Below, piece by piece: positions 59,701 through 64,000 of a DNA stretch of 64,000 nt (within the stretch, counting starts at the first letter, position 1; each line of letters opens with the position of its first letter). The notes under the pieces are model-generated. The model saw nothing but the letters and a program-made list of their open reading frames with translations, had not been told where the DNA came from and ran no database searches. Source of the DNA: Apricaphanius iberus (taxonomy: Eukaryota > Chordata > Actinopteri > Cyprinodontiformes > Aphaniidae); NCBI GenBank assembly GCA_028564705.1, contig JAPXFQ010000384.1, positions 193,501-257,500 of the forward strand, read 5' to 3'. Both the position numbers and the translations under genes were made by a program.

Positions 59701-61661
59701 AGATTTTTTTGTTGTAAAAAACTGATTCAATAAAGTCTATTTCAGTTGCTAAAACTCCAGGCTTTAGACAGAGCCGAAAACAACTAGCTGAGTCCATTAA
59801 GTAGATACTTTCAGCCCAGTATGTAAAAAAAAAGCCGTGGGTGTTGTTTGCACCCGTTTACTGAACATTCTGAGATGCTACAGAACAATTAATTACCCAC
59901 ACAACGCTGTTATAGGATCACATAAGCAGCTTGGTAAATGGCTAACACGCATTAGCATGTAGCCACTTACTTCTCTATCTATCAGGCTTCTTTGTCTTTG
60001 ATCCAGCTGCTGTTCTTTAGGAATGTAGAAAAAAATCCTGTAATCCATGCAGCCAAACGGGGGTTTTCACAGAGAAAGTAAAAAATCCAACAAAAAAAGT
60101 GTTTTAAGCTGCCAAAAACTGAAGCAGCTATGAGCTTTGGGAAGGAAGAGGGTGTGTTTGAAAATCTACCAGGGTTAAACCGCTCTGCCTGCGGGGGGCA
60201 ACTAGTGATGTCACTAGTTGAACACTCAGTCGTTTTCTAGGAGAGTTAGGGGCAGCTGCTCAGACAGCAGAATTCAGGAGGATTATTCACGTGCGTGAAT
60301 TTAGCCAAAAACCACTCTGGTTGGTTTTTATGAAAAAATTGCATTACCAGATGGTTGAAAACTCATAAAAACTTGATTTTTTCATGATATAGGCCCTTTA
60401 AGAGATGAATGTTGAGATTCTGCTTTAGGAGAAACTTGAGTTCATGGAGGTCCAAAATCTTTCCCTGATTTTTATTTTATTTTGTACAGGAGGAAGTGTT
60501 AGAGGTGTTGCTTTAAAATAAGTGCACAGATGTTTTGAATTAACCTATCAGAAGCTAATGAAGCCACAACATCATCTTCTGGGCTTTTACAAATTGCTAA
60601 GAGGTATAATCTTAGTTTATGTACACATCCGACTTTGAAAAAACACACCAGAAGCAATAGTATCTAATCACAGACAGTAGTGATTCAGTGTATATAGATT
60701 TCTTGTTTTATCTATATTTTTGGCCTAATTGTTGAATTTTAATATTCATTGTAAAATAGTTATTTATTGCTGTAAATTACGTCTGCCATTCCAGGCTTCC
60801 TTTCTACTATGAACTGAAGATAGCCTTCGTGGTGTGGCTCCTGTCCCCTTACACCAAGGGCTCCAGTGTGCTGTACCGAAAGTTTGTCCATCCCACGCTT
60901 TCCTCAAAAGAAAAGGTGAAAACCTCTGTGGTAACCTGCCCTGTTTTCTGAGGTGTCTTCAAACATCTTAGCTTCAGACATAAGTGCCGTTGTTCCAATT
61001 TTCTTTCCCATTTTAGCCGTTAAAATGTGTTTCCTGATGGAGTGAGAGGAAATGTCACGCTGCTTGTCCTTTTCTGTTGCGCTTTTTGTCCTCGAGGTAA
61101 CTCAGTCAGGAAACAGATAGCTGAGTTTTCTCAGGTCAGAAATCGCAGCAAGCTGCTGAGTGATGAAGGAAGCTGATAATAAGGAAAAACCTGATTGTTA
61201 TTTTTCTTTTCTTATTTTCAGGACATCGATGAGTACATCTGCCAAGCAAAAGACAAAAGCTACGACACACTGGTGCATTTTGGGAGGAAAGGACTGAATG
61301 TTGCGGCCACAGCTGCAGTTATGGCTGCTGCAAAGGTAATTCAGAATATACAGACACATGATAACAGTCTACATTAGCTAAAAGGTAAAACCTACTGTTA
61401 CCTGACTATGAAATCCGGATTTAATGTTACCAAAAGGTCTGATAAATTCATTCATGTAAGACCGCTGGTGATAAATAGAAAGCCTGATGTCTCTGATTTA
61501 GGGTCAAGGCGTTTTGTCGGACAGATTACGGAGCTTCAGCATGCAGGATCTGTCGTCCTATCAGTCTGACCCAGATCAGACCGAACCCAGTGCCACCCAG
61601 CCCGCCACGGCTCAGCATCGAACCAGACCCATCATCCGCAGCAAGTCGGAGAGCTACAAGG
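56747..61661 (+). CDS. reep1: REEP1, receptor expression-enhancing protein 1 (3'-partial, first 6 coding exons)
   Basis: Hairpin membrane protein of the TB2/DP1/HVA22 family that shapes tubular ER and links it to microtubules. Exons: 56747-56778, 58220-58292, 58383-58459, 60795-60915, 61222-61335, 61502-61661, all in phase, coding 192 complete codons. It starts [20 protein letters not shown]; hydrophobic hairpins are at about residues 4-20 and 36-60 ([19 protein letters not shown]) and around 65-80 ([16 protein letters not shown]). The [20 protein letters not shown] and [18 protein letters not shown] blocks indicate REEP1 rather than REEP2, since REEP2 lacks the GQG step. The last exon ends KSESYKG at a GTGAGA donor; the rest of the tail was not found, and it differs from the mammalian tail. 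The start ATG matches the family and lies in a GC-richer first exon. Confidence 0.93.
58690..58880. repeat. ATCGATTCNGATTC-rich relic
   Basis: ATCGATTCTGATTCCGAAGA, GGAATCGATGTTCACAATGC and GATACGGGTCAGTGCAGTC share their order with 39320-39440 (in HSPA4L intron 2), where ATCGATTCAAGCAAGAATCG, GAATCGATTATCACAATCTG and ATGGGTCAGCGC occur. Both seem to be remnants of one element family; ends not defined. Confidence 0.45.
59428..60397. mobile_element. TTAA-flanked (piggyBac-type target) non-autonomous element
   Basis: 970 bp flanked by exact TTAA duplications (59424-59427 and 60398-60401). Inverted ends are AGGGACTATATCATG (left) and AGGGCCTATATCATG (right, reverse strand), 14 of 15 identical. 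TTAA is the target of piggyBac transposases, but the ends here start AGGG, not CCC, so the superfamily is open. No transposase frame. In the REEP1 intron 58460-60794. Confidence 0.75.
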
Positions 61662-61709
61662 GTGAGACATTGCTACCTCTCAGCTTACAGGATTACAAAC
61701 TGATATAAG

Positions 61710-61990
61710 GTGCCCACAATGCCTTGCTAAAGTATTCACACCCCTTGAACCTTTTTACCTTTTGTCAAATTATGACCAGAAACTGAAAATTTATACAAAA
61801 CAGTCTGAAAAGTGTGGCGTACATTTTTGTAGGACGTCCTTTTGCTGCAGTTAGAGCTGTTATGGGGTTAAAACAGGTTCAGCTTGACGTGAACTAAAAA
61901 AATAAAATGCCATAAATTTGAAAAGGTATGTACTTTAAAAAAAAAAATTTGTAAACTTGAATTTTAAAAGAAAACCTGACCTCTGAACTC
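61710..61990 (+). repeat. Tc1-like terminal fragment downstream of REEP1 exon 6
   Basis: CCTTGCTAAAGTATTCACAC, followed by CCCTTGAACCTTTTTACC, is a familiar start of fish Tc1-like elements (terminus with AAAGTATTCACACCCCTT). An inverted copy of that terminus is at the right edge of the window. Confidence 0.5.
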
Positions 61991-63470
61991 ATGTGATGCT
62001 GAAATGAAAACGTAGCTTGTGGTCCGTTTGTAGTCGGAACGTTGAAATTCAGACTTCCGAGTGGGAAAGGTCAACTGGAATGCCCTCCAAAGAGATTTTT
62101 TTTCTTTTTATATGGCCACTCCTCGCAAAAACTGTGGTGGAAACATGTCTATTTTACACTTGTAAGAATGCATCTATCATCATACTTACCTGTAATGCCT
62201 GCGATTCTAAATTTAATAAATAAAAGTGGTGTTTGGATATGAAAAGTACAGCTTGAAACGATGTTTGTAAGAGCTTCTACCAGCTATGGCTACCTGGAAT
62301 ACCGACTTATCCGATTGGAACGCTGTTTGTTCGGGCATGTAGCAAACCCAGCCCCAAGTTGTGATCTTCAAAGTAAATGGAACGCACCATTGTGACTGCA
62401 TAAACCCTGTATATTCACAAAACTAAACCAACTGCAGATAAACGATTGTCCACCATCCTAGCATTTGTTCATCCGTTGAGGTCGGATCATATCACTCAAC
62501 CGTACCAACAACAGAAGTGCTAATGGGGCGGAAATGACGTGACATTAAACTTCTGTCAATCATGTCTTTGGTAGCCTTAGGACATAAGTGACTCTAAGCT
62601 CCGCCCCCTCATAAAATCAGGTTCAACTCCGAAAACAAAAAGAATGAATTGAAAGTGTAACCTGAGGATTGAAAGTGAAGGGGTAGAGAAACGTAAAAAT
62701 GGTCAGCCGATCTAAAAGACAAAACAGCAGTTTTAACAAATAAAGAAAGGAACATGGTTATATGAATACAGCTTAGGTTGCAAGTTTCACATCAATATAT
62801 ATATATATATATATATGTATATAAATATTTGTAATTCCAGTTTTCACTTTTGGAATTCTCCATGTGCTTACACTTTTAGGTTCATAATTACTTTTTTATT
62901 TTAAGTTTGCATTGCTTTTTTATTTACAATATTAAAAAAACCAAAACAAATTTACAATCTACTTTTCAAGTTTACAATCTGTTTTTCCAAATTTACGTTG
63001 AACTACCAGCTGTAACGCCAAAGTCCAATACCTTAACGTTACCGGTTACTGATGTGGATAATACGGTTTCTACATGCGCTTAAAGAACTTCCAGTATTTA
63101 CTTTAGGATGTTTATTACCTTTGGTTTTCTTTCATATTGTTCATAATCCATTAGATTACATTGTGGTCTTAAAAGAGCCTCTGACTCAATGCTCGGGTCA
63201 TCTTCCCAGCGTCGTCCTTGATGCAAACTGTTTGCGCCGATCAGGTCAGGACAAACCACAATTCCACAGGTATAATCAAAAACACGCATGGCTTCTACAC
63301 CAGCCTCCTCTCTTGGGGGACGTCTCTGCCAGCTTAAACCATCTACAAAGGAACATTTTTACATGTTGTTCCTAGCAAAAAGGCTCAGATCCGGTCAGAT
63401 TGGATAGTTGCCTTCAATTTTCAGTCAGATGTAGCTCTGGACCTTAAGAGCCATTCTCACACAAGTATAT
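61991..63470. other. Presumed REEP1 intron without recognised exon
   Basis: No frame that continues REEP1, and no other gene. AT-rich with a microsatellite. The remaining REEP1 exon or exons may lie here unrecognised or beyond the window. Confidence 0.45.
62793..62816. repeat. (AT)n microsatellite
   Basis: About 11 AT dinucleotides in the presumed REEP1 intron. Confidence 0.85.
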
Positions 63471-63479
63471 GCATTTATC

Positions 63480-64000
63480 TAAACCATCCATACCTCTGTC
63501 TGGAAAGTGCAACATCCGTGAAAGTCTTACCTCCTTTTCAGCGTTTGACAGGATTTCCCTCAGGATTTTCCTCCATTTAACTCCATCCATCTTCCCGTCA
63601 ACTTTTTCCGGCTCTCCTGTCTGTTCGGGGTTAAGCTGAATGTTAGTTCTCCACCAGACGTTGCAATCTGAATGTTTAAAAAAAACTTATTTTGTAAACA
63701 GGGCTTTAGATTTGTCCATCACAGCCAGATTTTTGGGAGATTGTGGAGATACGACTAACAATTGACACATTTTCCCACCTGAGGCGTTGAGCTCCTCCTC
63801 TACTTCAACATCTTTATTTAATGCTCTCCTTCCCCAGTCTGTATATATGTATAAACTATACACATATTTCCTTCCATTTCAAAATAATTTTCACCTTGTG
63901 TTGGTTTATCAAATCCCACTCAACTACGTGTAAGTTTGAAGCTGTAGAGCGAGAAAATGTGGAGAAAAGAGCAGGAGGTGTGAATACTTTTACAAGACAG
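63480..64000 (-). pseudogene. Tc1-like relic, reverse orientation, reaching the window edge
   Basis: On the minus strand, from the window end, the sequence opens with CTGTCTTGTAAAAGTATTCA, a Tc1-type terminus, and proceeds to about 63550-63600 (+ strand ACAGGATTTCCCTCAGG and TCCATCTTCCCGTCAACTT), matching the order of a transposase middle region in common fish Tc1-like elements. Frames are broken. Its other end could be at 61710 if both are one element, but the spacing is long. Confidence 0.55.

Overview
The window is vertebrate nuclear DNA, almost certainly from a ray-finned (teleost) fish. Its genes have short exons with consensus GT/AG borders and products close to known vertebrate proteins. 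The introns and spacers are full of repeats typical of fish: Tc1/mariner, hAT-like, PIF/Harbinger-like and TTAA-flanked elements, LINE fragments, GA-rich minisatellites and microsatellites. I found no bacterial, phage, plasmid or CRISPR sequence.

Layout. (1) 1557-15317 (+): ITPK1, inositol-tetrakisphosphate 1-kinase, last eight coding exons; the first exons lie left of the window. Two GA-rich minisatellites and several DNA transposons fill its introns, and a 3' UTR of about 1 kb follows. (2) 16.4-19.2 kb: convergent spacer holding a PIF/Harbinger-like element inserted in the terminal repeat of a Tc1/Sleeping-Beauty-like relic. (3) 19382-28865 (-): complete PLK4, 14 coding exons, 936 codons. 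(4) 31000-43179 (-): complete HSPA4L, an Hsp110-class chaperone, 19 coding exons, 828 codons. (5) 43.2-46.7 kb: divergent spacer with CCAAT/GC-box promoter motifs, a 77-bp retroposed insertion and two inverted-repeat elements. (6) 46718-50197 (+): complete CHMP3 (VPS24), six exons, 221 codons. (7) 50.9-56.7 kb: spacer with a nearly full-length but broken Tc1 transposon. (8) 56747-61661 and beyond (+): REEP1, first six coding exons; the C-terminal end is not seen. (9) 61.7-64 kb: Tc1-like relics.

The genes do not form an operon-like unit. They are housekeeping genes: inositol phosphate signalling, centriole duplication, protein folding, ESCRT-III membrane remodelling and ER shaping. HSPA4L followed by PLK4 in the same orientation is also the human order (4q28), and CHMP3 and REEP1 are near each other in human (2p11). 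ITPK1 (14q32 in human) beside them is a different arrangement.

Exon borders were deduced by hand from translation, reading-frame phase and splice signals. Every internal junction of the five genes keeps frame. I found no previously undescribed biological system. The most unusual observations are about transposon architecture (nested insertions, inverted-repeat elements, target-site duplications) and a splice acceptor made almost wholly of 29 thymines.
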